Of a stretch of 62,764 nucleotides of DNA, positions 1-7,581 are shown in pieces. The notes below the pieces were generated by a model that made no database searches, was not told where the DNA came from, and worked only from the letters and a program-made list of their open reading frames with translations. Source of the stretch: Dyella_A sp051962475 (GTDB lineage Bacteria; Pseudomonadota; Gammaproteobacteria; Xanthomonadales; Rhodanobacteraceae); assembly GCF_051962475.1 (NCBI RefSeq), contig NZ_JBQCCF010000049.1:1-62764 (forward strand), written 5' to 3'. Position 1 is the first letter of the stretch, and each line of letters starts with the position of its first letter. The translations under genes and the position numbers were made by a program.

Positions 1-28
1 AGCTGCGCCGCGGACCCCAAAACAAAAC

Positions 29-108
29 GTAGGAGCCCGCTCGCGGGCGATGCTTTTGCTTTGATGTCGATTCAAAGCCAAGAGCATCGCCCGCGAGCGG
101 GCTCCTAC
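29..108. repeat. REP/BIME-like palindromic element
   Basis: Two 26-base arms (29-54 and 83-108) are exact reverse complements. Each arm also carries its own short palindrome built on GCCCGC/GCGGGC. The 28-base centre holds a further CTTTGA/TCAAAG pair, so a cruciform or long RNA hairpin is possible. The head GTAGGAGC and the core resemble REP elements dispersed in pseudomonads and xanthomonads, usually between genes. It lies just beyond the stop codon of the alanine dehydrogenase gene. The repeat structure is seen directly; the REP assignment is inferred. Confidence 0.8.
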
Positions 109-128
109 AGGGGGGCATCAAACGGGGA

Positions 129-154
129 GGCAGCCCCCGCGTGCGGGCGCTGCC
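129..154 (-). terminator. Hairpin after ald, possible weak terminator
   Basis: GGCAGC (129-134) pairs with GCTGCC (149-154), and CCCGC (136-140) with GCGGG (143-147), with one C/C mismatch between the two stem parts. It begins 7 bases past the ald stop codon on the minus strand. No clear T-run follows, so it may stabilise the 3' end or be Rho-assisted rather than a classical terminator. Confidence 0.35.
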
Positions 155-161
155 GGCACGC

Positions 162-1217
162 CTACTTCAGGGCCGGGTGGACCAGCTTGCCGCCGTCGAC
201 ATTGATGCCGGCCTTCAGCGGAGCGAAGTCGCGCCACTCGTTGCCGCCGGCCAGGCGCTGCACGTACGGCAGGATCGCCGCGGAAATCGCCAGCGACGAG
301 GTCTGCGGCACGGCGCCGGGCATGTTGGTGACGCAGAAGTGCGTCACACCATGCACGTCGTAGGTGGGATCCTTCCAGGTGGTCGGGCGCGAGGTCTCGA
401 AGCAGCCGCCCTGGTCGATCGAGATGTCGACCAGCACCGAGCCCTTCTCCATGGTCTTGACCATGGCCTCGGTAACCACGCGCGGCGCCTTGGCGCTGGG
501 GATCAGTACCGCACCGACCACGAGGTCGGCATCGCGCACTTCCTCGGCCACCGACGACTCATAGGCGTACAGCGCGGTGACGTTGGCGCCCAGCTCCATC
601 ATCTCGGCCAGGCGATCCTGGCGCTTGTCGAACACCACCACGCGGGCGCCGGCCGCTGCGGCCAGCGAGGCGGCGGCCTTGCCCGCGGCACCGCCACCGA
701 GCACCACCACCTTGCCGCGCGAGGTCGAAGCCATGCCGCCCAGCAGCTTGCCCTTGCCGCCCTGCGGACGATGCAGCAGCGTGGTGCCGATCTGGGTGGC
801 GATGCGGCCGGCGATCACCGACATCGGCAGCAGCAGCGGCAGGCCGCCGTTCTCTTCCACCGACTCGAACGCCACGCCGGTCAGGCCGATGTCCAGCAGG
901 CTCTTGGTGAGCTCCGGCTCTGCGGCCAGGTGCAGGTAGCAGAACAGCAGGTGATGCTTCTTCAGCAGGGCCAGGTCGCCGGCGATAGGCTCCTTCACCT
1001 TGACGATCAACTCGCCCTTCTCATAGACCGCGGCCGCGTCGGGCACCACGGTGACGCCTTCGCGGGTGTAGGCCTCGTCGGCGAAGCCGCTCTTCTCGCC
1101 GGCGCCCGCCTGGATGAAGACCTCGTGGCCGCGGCGCACCAGATCGGCGGCGGCAGCGGGAACCAGGGCAACGCGACCTTCGAGGGTCTTGGTTTCGGAA
1201 GGAATACCGATACGCAT
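162..1217 (-). CDS. ald: Alanine dehydrogenase
   Basis: Catalyses reversible NAD-dependent oxidative deamination of L-alanine to pyruvate and ammonia in the cytoplasm. The N-terminus MRIGIPSETKTLEGRVAL is typical of the family. Lys75 (KVKEP) and His96 are the expected substrate-binding residues, and a dinucleotide-binding LGGGAAG lies at about 173-179, followed by an Asp-containing NAD-ribose segment (VVVFDKRQ). The product is 351 residues, slightly shorter than many homologues at about 370. The frame stays open upstream, but family similarity begins at the ATG at 1217. It is transcribed divergently from trxB across a 216-base gap. Confidence 0.93.
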   Translation of the reverse strand: MRIGIPSETKTLEGRVALVPAAAADLVRRGHEVFIQAGAGEKSGFADEAYTREGVTVVPDAAAVYEKGELIVKVKEPIAGDLALLKKHHLLFCYLHLAAEPELTKSLLDIGLTGVAFESVEENGGLPLLLPMSVIAGRIATQIGTTLLHRPQGGKGKLLGGMASTSRGKVVVLGGGAAGKAAASLAAAAGARVVVFDKRQDRLAEMMELGANVTALYAYESSVAEEVRDADLVVGAVLIPSAKAPRVVTEAMVKTMEKGSVLVDISIDQGGCFETSRPTTWKDPTYDVHGVTHFCVTNMPGAVPQTSSLAISAAILPYVQRLAGGNEWRDFAPLKAGINVDGGKLVHPALK

Positions 1218-1421
1218 GGGGAAGCAGTCCTGTGGGGTTCGTGGCGTCGGCGCCAAGCGGTGCCGGCGTGGGTTGGGAAAGCGCAGATGCGGAACGCTTG
1301 AATCGGGCCGGGGGGTTCCCCATCCTTGCGGACTTCGGAGCGCCTTCCCCGCCCTGACCACCGGTGCTCGACGCACCGCTGGCGACCGGGCCGAAAGCGA
1401 TCAAAGCTGTTCAGCAAACCC

Positions 1422-1426
1422 AAGGA
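1422..1426 (+). promoter_or_regulatory. trxB ribosome binding site
   Basis: AAGGA sits 7 bases before the ATG at 1434. It fixes that start over in-frame upstream codons, whose translation does not resemble thioredoxin reductase. Confidence 0.7.
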
Positions 1427-1433
1427 TTATCAC

Positions 1434-2390
1434 ATGTCCGCAACGCCCAAGCACAGCCGCCTGCTGATCCTCGGCTCCGGCCCCGCCGGCTACACCGCCG
1501 CGGTGTACGCCGCCCGCGCCAACCTTAAGCCGACGCTGATCACCGGCCTGCAGCAGGGCGGCCAGCTGATGACCACCACCGAAGTGGACAACTGGCCCGG
1601 CGACGTGGAAGGCCTGCAGGGCCCCATGCTGATGCAGCGCATGGCCGAGCACGCCGAGCGCTTCCACACCGAGATGGTGTTCGACCACATCCACCAGGTG
1701 GATCTGTCCAAGCGCCCGTTCACCCTCAAGGGCGACTCCGGCGAGTACACCGCCGACGCACTGATCATCGCCACCGGCGCCACCGCCAAGTACCTGGGCA
1801 TCGCCTCGGAAGAGAAGTTCAAGGGCAAGGGCGTGTCCGCCTGCGCCACCTGCGACGGCTTCTTCTTCCGCGAGCAGGACGTGGTGGTGGTCGGCGGCGG
1901 CAACACCGCGGTGGAAGAGGCGCTGTACCTCTCCAACATCGCCCGCAAGGTCTACCTGGTGCACCGTCGCGACACGCTGCGCGCGGAGAAGATCATGCAG
2001 GACAAGCTGTTCGCCAAGGCCGAGGCCGGCAAGATCGAGCTGGTGTGGAACCACACCATCGACGAAGTGCTGGGCGACGACTCCGGCGTCACCGGCGTGC
2101 GGGTGAAGGCGGTCGACGGCGAGGCCACGCGCGACATCGAAGCCACCGGCTTCTTCGTGGCGATCGGCCATACGCCGAACACCGGCATCTTCCAGGGCCA
2201 GCTGGACATGCACGACGGCTACATCAAGACCCACAGCGGGCAGAACGGCATGGCCACGATGACCTCGGTGCCGGGCGTGTTCGCCGCCGGCGACGTGGCC
2301 GACCACGTCTATCGCCAGGCGATCACTTCGGCCGGCTTCGGCTGCATGGCCGCGCTGGACGCCGAACGCTGGCTGGAGCAGCCGGAGTAA
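1434..2390 (+). CDS. trxB: Thioredoxin-disulfide reductase
   Basis: FAD-dependent, NADPH-driven reductase that keeps thioredoxin reduced in the cytoplasm. The FAD-binding GSGPAG is at about residues 14-19. The redox-active CATC motif is at Cys137 and Cys140, and the NADPH-binding GGGNTA follows. The C-terminal FAD motif PGVFAAGDVADHVYRQ is also present. Length (318 residues) is normal. It heads a same-strand cluster with a COG3146 protein and aat, an arrangement familiar from xanthomonads. Confidence 0.97.
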   Translation: MSATPKHSRLLILGSGPAGYTAAVYAARANLKPTLITGLQQGGQLMTTTEVDNWPGDVEGLQGPMLMQRMAEHAERFHTEMVFDHIHQVDLSKRPFTLKGDSGEYTADALIIATGATAKYLGIASEEKFKGKGVSACATCDGFFFREQDVVVVGGGNTAVEEALYLSNIARKVYLVHRRDTLRAEKIMQDKLFAKAEAGKIELVWNHTIDEVLGDDSGVTGVRVKAVDGEATRDIEATGFFVAIGHTPNTGIFQGQLDMHDGYIKTHSGQNGMATMTSVPGVFAAGDVADHVYRQAITSAGFGCMAALDAERWLEQPE

Positions 2391-2409
2391 CGGAAGAGCG
2401 GATCCGGCC

Positions 2410-3564
2410 GTGCTCGAACCCCGCTTCCATGGCGCGATCGATGCGATCGCGCCGCACGCCTGGGACAGCCTGCGGCCGAACGACAACCCGTTCGTCTCAC
2501 ACGCTTTCCTCGCCGCGCTGGAAGCGACCGGCTGCATCCGCAACGACTGGGGCTGGCAGGCTCATCACCTGGGCCTGTACGAAGGCGAGACCCTGCTCGC
2601 TGCCGCGCCGCTGTATCTCAAGGGCAATTCGCACGGCGAGTTCGTGTTCGACTGGAGCTGGGCCAGCGCGTGGGAGCGCGCTGGCGGCGAGTACTACCCC
2701 AAGTTGCTCAACGCCGTGCCCTACTCGCCCGTCACCGGGCCGCGGCTGCTGGCCGGCCGTGGCCGGCATGCCGCGGCGTTGCGACAAGCACTGGTGACGG
2801 CGATGCGCGGCGAGGTCGATCGGCTGGGCCTGTCGTCGCTGCACGCGAACTTCCTGCTCGCCGACGAGCTGCTCGCCTTTGACGACCACTGGCTGACGCG
2901 CACCGACGTGCAGTTTCACTGGCACAACCGCGGCTACGCCGATTTCGACGCCTTCCTCGCCGCGCTCAATCACAAGAAGCGCAAAAACATCCGCCACGAG
3001 CGCGCGCAGGTAGCGCGCAGCGGCTTGCAGATCGAGATGCGCGGCGGCGCCAGCCTGAGCCGAGACGAGTGGCGCCGGGTGCACGCGCTGTACGAAAGCA
3101 CGTTCGACGCCAAGGGCAACCATGCCGCCCTCACCCGCGCGTTTTTCCTGTCGCTCGGCGACACGCTGGGCGATGCCGTGCAGCTGGTGCTGGCGCGCGA
3201 CGGCGAAACGATCGTGGCGATGGCGCTGCTGATCCAGAGCGCGGACACGCTGTACGGGCGCTACTGGGGCGCCAGCGTGGAGGTGCCGGGGCTGCACTTC
3301 GAGCTTTGCTACTACCGCGGCATCGAGCACGCGATCGCGCGCGGCCTGCAGCGTTTCGAACCCGGCGCGCAGGGCGAGCACAAGCTGGCCCGCGGTTTCC
3401 TGCCGGTGCATACGCACTCGCGCCATTACCTGGCGCACCCGCAGTTCCGCCGCGCGGTGCGCGATGCGCTGGTGCACGAGACCGATTCGGTACAGGCCTA
3501 CGCGCAGGAACTGACGGCGCACAGCCCCTACGCGCAAGGCCGCGCGACGGACGACGCGGCATGA
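2410..3564 (+). CDS. GNAT/FemAB-like protein (COG3146, PF04339 family)
   Basis: A 384-residue protein of the acyl-CoA N-acyltransferase-like family often annotated GNAT or peptidoglycan-biosynthesis-like. Recognisable family segments are NPFVSHAFLAALE near residues 27-39, the basic LNHKKRKNIRHER stretch near the middle, and GLQRFEPGAQGEHKLARGF towards the C-terminus. Substrate is unknown. It starts with GTG; no later start keeps the conserved N-terminus. It lies 19 bases after trxB and overlaps aat by four bases (ATGA), so translation is probably coupled. The family assignment is good; a biochemical role cannot be read from the sequence. Confidence 0.85.
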   Translation: MLEPRFHGAIDAIAPHAWDSLRPNDNPFVSHAFLAALEATGCIRNDWGWQAHHLGLYEGETLLAAAPLYLKGNSHGEFVFDWSWASAWERAGGEYYPKLLNAVPYSPVTGPRLLAGRGRHAAALRQALVTAMRGEVDRLGLSSLHANFLLADELLAFDDHWLTRTDVQFHWHNRGYADFDAFLAALNHKKRKNIRHERAQVARSGLQIEMRGGASLSRDEWRRVHALYESTFDAKGNHAALTRAFFLSLGDTLGDAVQLVLARDGETIVAMALLIQSADTLYGRYWGASVEVPGLHFELCYYRGIEHAIARGLQRFEPGAQGEHKLARGFLPVHTHSRHYLAHPQFRRAVRDALVHETDSVQAYAQELTAHSPYAQGRATDDAA

Positions 3565-4286
3565 TCCGCCTGCCGCTGCTCGATCACTGGCCGGCGGAGC
3601 GCTTTCCCGATCCCGCCGAGGCCTTGAGCGAACCATCCGGCCTGCTCGCCTTCGGCGGCGACCTGTCGGTAGAGCGCCTGCGCGCGGCCTACGCGCAAGG
3701 CATCTTTCCCTGGTTCAACGAAGGCGAGCCGATTCTGTGGTGGTCGCCCGACCCACGCTGCGTATTCCCGACCGCCGCCCTGTGCCGGCCGAACCGATCA
3801 CTGCGCCGCCTGCTCGCGCGCTGCGACTGGCACGTGACGGTGAATCGCGATTTCCTCGGCGTGATGCACGCCTGCGCCGCGCCGCGCGACGGCCAGCCCG
3901 GCACCTGGATCAGCGCCGAGATGGTGGATGCCTACGCCGCAATGCGCGCCGGCGGCCACGCGCACAGCGTGGAGGTGTGGCACGGCGATCGCCTGGTCGG
4001 CGGCATCTACGGCGTGATGTCCGGGCGCCTGTTCAGTGGGGAATCGATGTTCAGCCGCGAGAGCGGCGGCTCCAAGGTCGCGCTGCTGGCGCTGGCGCGC
4101 CTGCTGCACGATTGGCAGTGCCCGCTGCTCGACGCACAGGTATCCAATCCGCATCTGCTGTCGCTGGGCGCGCAGGAAATACCGCGCACCACCTTTTTGG
4201 CGGCGCTGCACACGCTGGCGGCGCAACCGCTGGATCCTTGGCTATGGCGCCATGTTCCGCCAGTGGCCGCCCGATACCTCGCCTGA
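3561..4286 (+). CDS. aat: Leucyl/phenylalanyl-tRNA--protein transferase
   Basis: Attaches Leu or Phe to the N-terminal Arg or Lys of proteins, creating N-degrons for ClpAP via ClpS. The protein (241 residues) carries the family signatures FPDPAEALSEPSGLLAFGGDL, GIFPWFNEGEPILWWSPDPR, GGIYGVMSGRLFSGESMFS and LLDAQVSNPHLLSLGA (split across neighbouring positions in the chain). The ATG overlaps the stop of the preceding gene (ATGA). It faces a convergent methyltransferase gene with only one base between the stop codons. Confidence 0.96.
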   Translation: MIRLPLLDHWPAERFPDPAEALSEPSGLLAFGGDLSVERLRAAYAQGIFPWFNEGEPILWWSPDPRCVFPTAALCRPNRSLRRLLARCDWHVTVNRDFLGVMHACAAPRDGQPGTWISAEMVDAYAAMRAGGHAHSVEVWHGDRLVGGIYGVMSGRLFSGESMFSRESGGSKVALLALARLLHDWQCPLLDAQVSNPHLLSLGAQEIPRTTFLAALHTLAAQPLDPWLWRHVPPVAARYLA

Positions 4287-4287
4287 G

Positions 4288-5007
4288 TCAGCGCGGCACC
4301 AGTTCGAAGATGAGCGACGCCGGCCGGCCGCTGTGCGGGTGCAGCGGCTCGCGCATCGACACCAGCACCAGCCCGGCGGCGCCGAAGCTGCGCATCCAGC
4401 CGGCGAACGTACGGAAGTACCAGGGTGCTGCTTCGCCGAAGCCCTCGCCGCAGCCGACCCACGAGCCCTCACGCCAGCCGTCGCAATAGTCCGCCTCGCC
4501 GCAGGCGCTCCACGGATGCAGCGTCTGGATCAGCAGCGCGCCACCGGGCGTCAGCAGCGGAGGTATCGCTGCCAGCAAGCGGTCGACGGACGCCTCGCCC
4601 AGCAGCGAGAAATTGCACACCACGACATCGGCGCGCTCGTCGAGCGAGCCTGCCGCGATGGCCGCGTAATCCATGGTGATGAAGCGCCCGCCGCCGGCAG
4701 CGCGGGCGGTATCGACCAGCGCCGGCACCGCATCGACGCCAAGGCCGTCGATGCCGTGTGCAGCCAGCGCGCGCAGCAGCCAGCCCTCACCGCAGCCCAG
4801 GTCGATCGCCCGCTGCGGTTGCCGCGCGGCCACCGCTTCGACGATCGCCGCATCGGTCACCAGCTGCCGGCTGGCGATCGCCTGCTCGCGCACCGCCCGC
4901 GTCCACGGCGCCGCATGGCCGTGCCAGACGCGCAGGATTGCCGCTTCCGGATCGCCGGCCATCGCCTCAGCTGGCGCGGGCGGCGTAATGGGTTTCGACG
5001 TACTCAT
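4288..5007 (-). CDS. Class I SAM-dependent methyltransferase
   Basis: A 239-residue protein with the SAM-binding motif AIDLGCGEGWLLRAL at about residues 67-81. An acidic residue follows (GLGVDAVP), then the motif II/III strands (ADVVVCNFSLLG and PGGALLIQTLHPW). The substrate is unknown. The given ATG overlaps the end of ispG by 41 bases. An in-frame ATG at 4962, just past the ispG stop and preceded by GAGG, would give 224 residues and keep all motifs, so the start is uncertain. Same-strand, tight linkage with ispG suggests co-transcription. Confidence 0.82.
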   Translation of the reverse strand: MSTSKPITPPAPAEAMAGDPEAAILRVWHGHAAPWTRAVREQAIASRQLVTDAAIVEAVAARQPQRAIDLGCGEGWLLRALAAHGIDGLGVDAVPALVDTARAAGGGRFITMDYAAIAAGSLDERADVVVCNFSLLGEASVDRLLAAIPPLLTPGGALLIQTLHPWSACGEADYCDGWREGSWVGCGEGFGEAAPWYFRTFAGWMRSFGAAGLVLVSMREPLHPHSGRPASLIFELVPR

Positions 5008-6226
5008 CGAGGATGCCGATGAACTCGCGGGCGATGTTGTCGCCGCGCAGGGTCATCGCCTTCTCGCCGTCGATGAACACCGGCGCCGCCGGTGCCTCAC
5101 CGTTGCCCGGCAAGGAGATGCCGAGGTTGGCGTGCTTGGATTCGCCCGGCCCGTTCACCACGCAGCCCATCACCGCCAGGGTGAGGTTCTCCACGCCGTC
5201 GTACTTCACCCGCCACAGCGGCATCTGCTCGCGCACGTGTTCCTGCACCACCTTGGCCAGCTCCTGGAAGAACTCGCTGGTGGTGCGGCCGCAGCCCGGG
5301 CAGGCGGTGACCAGCGGTGTGAAGGCGCGCAGGCCCATGGTCTGCAGCAGCTCCTGCGCCACGATCACCTCGCCGGTACGCGAGGCGCCCGGCTCCGGCG
5401 TGAGCGAGATGCGGATGGTGTCGCCGATGCCTTCCTGCAGCAGCACGGCGAGTGCAGCGGCCGAAGCGGTAATGCCCTTCGATCCCATGCCGGCTTCGGT
5501 GAGACCCAGGTGCAGCGCGTAGTTGCCGCGCGCGGCGAGATCGCGATACACGGCGATCAGCTCCTGCACGCCCGATACCTTGGCCGAGAGGATGATGCGC
5601 TCGCGCGGCAGGCCGATCCTCTCGGCCAGCGCGGCCGAATCCAGCGCCGAGCGGATCAGCGCCTCGCGCGCCACGTGGGAGGCGTCCCAGGGCTGCGCGC
5701 GCTGCGCGTTCTCGTCCATCAGCATGGCGACCATGGACTGGTCCAGCGAGCCCCAGTTGGCGCCGATGCGCACCGGCTTGCCGTACTCGATGGCCTTCTC
5801 GATGATCGCGCCGAACTGCGCGTCCTTCTTCTTGCCGAAGCCGACGTTGCCGGGGTTGATGCGGTACTTCGCCAGCGCCTCGGCGCAGGCCGGCTCGGCT
5901 TCAAGCAACTGGTGACCGTTGTAGTGGAAGTCGCCGATGATCGGCACCTCCACACCCATCATCGCCAGGCGGTCGCGGATATGCGGCACGGCCGTGGCCG
6001 CGGCCGGCGTGTTCACCGTGATGCGCACCAGCTCAGAGCCGGCGCGGGCCAGTTCGGCGATCTGCTTCGCCGTGCTGGCCGCATCCTCGGTGTCGGTGTT
6101 GGTCATCGACTGCACCACGATGGGTGCGCCGCCGCCGACGGTCACCTTGCCGATCTGCACGCCCACGCTGGGGCGGCGCGGTTCGGCTTCGGCGGGACGC
6201 GGGGCGGGTCGGGAAAGTTCGCTCAT
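4967..6226 (-). CDS. ispG: (E)-4-hydroxy-3-methylbut-2-enyl-diphosphate synthase
   Basis: Penultimate step of the MEP isoprenoid pathway: reductive ring opening of methylerythritol cyclodiphosphate by a [4Fe-4S] enzyme. N-terminal barrel signatures include VQSMTNTDTEDA and RITVNTPAAA. The C-terminal cluster-binding part has CPGCGR and GCVVNGPGE, which supply the cysteines. The 419-residue product begins at ATG 6226. The frame is open further upstream, but that extension is low-similarity and Pro/Ala-rich. It is divergent from the split sensor kinase. Confidence 0.96.
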   Translation of the reverse strand: MSELSRPAPRPAEAEPRRPSVGVQIGKVTVGGGAPIVVQSMTNTDTEDAASTAKQIAELARAGSELVRITVNTPAAATAVPHIRDRLAMMGVEVPIIGDFHYNGHQLLEAEPACAEALAKYRINPGNVGFGKKKDAQFGAIIEKAIEYGKPVRIGANWGSLDQSMVAMLMDENAQRAQPWDASHVAREALIRSALDSAALAERIGLPRERIILSAKVSGVQELIAVYRDLAARGNYALHLGLTEAGMGSKGITASAAALAVLLQEGIGDTIRISLTPEPGASRTGEVIVAQELLQTMGLRAFTPLVTACPGCGRTTSEFFQELAKVVQEHVREQMPLWRVKYDGVENLTLAVMGCVVNGPGESKHANLGISLPGNGEAPAAPVFIDGEKAMTLRGDNIAREFIGILDEYVETHYAARAS

Positions 6227-6390
6227 GGGGCTCGGAGGTGCGCTTGCCGCGAGGGTTGGCGGCGAAACGCCAAGGATAACCGAAGGCCCCTGCCCCCACC
6301 TCGCTGCGGCGATTCGTAAATGCTGCGTCACGCGTCACCCGCAGACGCTCACGTCACGCACGCATCACCGGCGATAGCGTTGGCCCTGTC

Positions 6391-7188
6391 ATGACCCAGT
6401 CATCCTCCCCCACTGCCCCGGCCGCTGGGCGGCTAGCCGATGCACCGCGCGTCGAAGGACTCGACCGCTCCGGACACGACGCCACACCGCGAACCGACTT
6501 CGACGACGCCGCCATGATCGCGGCAGGCCTGTGCCAGACCCCGGCGGCCCTGATCGGCCTGGTCGAGGATGAACGCCAGCGCTGCATCGGTCGTTGGGGA
6601 ATGCGCGCAGACCGCGTACCGGACAGCAAGACATTCTTCGACTACGCCGCACGGCAGCAAGACGCGCTGATCGTGGCCGATGCTCAGCGCGATCCGCGCT
6701 TCGCCGGCAGCCGCCTGAGCGCGGCCCACCCGCCGCTGCGCTACTGCGCCGGCGTTCCGCTGCGCGCTTCTGACGGCACCGCGCTCGGCGCCCTGTGCGT
6801 GTTCGATCACTATCCCCGCCAGCTGCATGCCGACCAGCTGGACCGCCTGCGAGCGCTGGCCCGGCAAGTGAGCAGCCAGCTCGAACTGGACCATACGCTG
6901 GCCCTGATGCGCACCTCCAGCGAGTACCGCGGCCGCCTCATGGCGATCGCCGGCCACGATCTGCGCACGCCGCTGCGAGCGGCGGTCTACGCGCTCGAAA
7001 AGCTGCGCCGCGGCGAGGTCGCCGATCCGGCGCAACTGGTGCATACGGCCCAGGCGGCGATGATCGAAGTCGGCAACCAGCTCGACGACCTCGCTGCGCT
7101 GGCCGGCAGCCAGGGCGCGGTGGCCCTGCCAACCCTCAGCGACCTGCCGCTGGCCGAGGTGCTGCATCCGGTGGCGCTGCGCTGGTAG
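6391..7188 (+). CDS. GAF-HisKA N-terminal half of split sensor kinase
   Basis: 265 residues ending at the amber codon. A GAF-type sensory domain spans about residues 35-165 (PAALIGLVEDERQRCIGRWG and YCAGVPLRASDGTALGALC are characteristic). A dimerisation/phosphoacceptor helix follows with GHDLRTPLRAA, whose His189 is the expected phosphorylation site. No membrane segment is seen, so it would be cytosolic. It lacks its own ATPase domain and could not autophosphorylate alone, though it could act as a phosphoacceptor for the separately made C-terminal half. Confidence 0.7.
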   Translation: MTQSSSPTAPAAGRLADAPRVEGLDRSGHDATPRTDFDDAAMIAAGLCQTPAALIGLVEDERQRCIGRWGMRADRVPDSKTFFDYAARQQDALIVADAQRDPRFAGSRLSAAHPPLRYCAGVPLRASDGTALGALCVFDHYPRQLHADQLDRLRALARQVSSQLELDHTLALMRTSSEYRGRLMAIAGHDLRTPLRAAVYALEKLRRGEVADPAQLVHTAQAAMIEVGNQLDDLAALAGSQGAVALPTLSDLPLAEVLHPVALRW

Positions 7189-7224
7189 CGCCAGGCCGAA
7201 GCGAAGGGGCTGCGACTGCGCACC

Positions 7225-7578
7225 GTGGCCAGCTCACTGGTGGTGCACAGCCACCGCGCGCTGCTGTCGGCGCTGGTCGGCAACCTGGTGGGCAATGCGG
7301 TGAAGTACACCCCGCACGGCTCGGTGCTGCTCGGCGTGCGTCGGCGCGCGCAGCACGCCGTGATCACGGTGGCCGACACCGGCATCGGCATGGACCCGGC
7401 CCAGGCGGAGCGGATGTTCGGCGCCTTTCAGCAGGCCGACCCGCGCAATGACGGACTCGGGCTGGGACTGTGGATCGTGCAGCGTACGGCCGAGACCCTG
7501 GGCGCGCCGGTGCAGGTGCGTTCGCTTCCCGGGCGCGGCAGTTGCCTCACCGTCTCCGTACCCCTGGCCGGCACCTGA
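7225..7578 (+). CDS. HATPase_c C-terminal half of split sensor kinase
   Basis: 117 residues in the same frame as the preceding fragment, starting at a GTG 36 bases after the amber codon. A GAAGGGG stretch at 7203-7209 is a possible but distant ribosome-binding site. The N box (NLVGNAVKYTPHG), G1 (VADTGIGM), F box (FGAFQQAD) and G2 (GLGLGLWIVQ) are all present and undamaged. Whether this fragment is translated is unknown. Confidence 0.5.
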   Translation: MASSLVVHSHRALLSALVGNLVGNAVKYTPHGSVLLGVRRRAQHAVITVADTGIGMDPAQAERMFGAFQQADPRNDGLGLGLWIVQRTAETLGAPVQVRSLPGRGSCLTVSVPLAGT

Positions 7579-7581
7579 CGC

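Larger units (their letters stand above)
6391..7578 (+). pseudogene. Sensor histidine kinase interrupted by an in-frame TAG
   Basis: Reading one frame from ATG 6391 to the stop at 7576-7578 gives a complete GAF-HisKA-HATPase kinase of 395 codons, except for one TAG at 7186-7188. The codon follows a Trp and precedes RQAEAKGLRLR, a region where kinases usually have Gln-rich sequence. A CAG-to-TAG transition is therefore the simplest explanation. Both halves are otherwise intact, which points to a recent mutation, a sequencing error, or two separately translated pieces. The halves are listed separately below. Confidence 0.75.

Noticed and set aside
1218..1433. A sigma-70 promoter in the ald-trxB gap
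   Set aside because: No pair of hexamers with proper spacing stood out in this GC-rich gap; the promoters must be there but I cannot place them.
4673..6319. A 548-codon plus-strand open frame opposite ispG
   Set aside because: It is antisense to a gene with complete ispG motifs. Its Arg/Ala/His-rich composition is typical of antisense frames in very GC-rich genomes.
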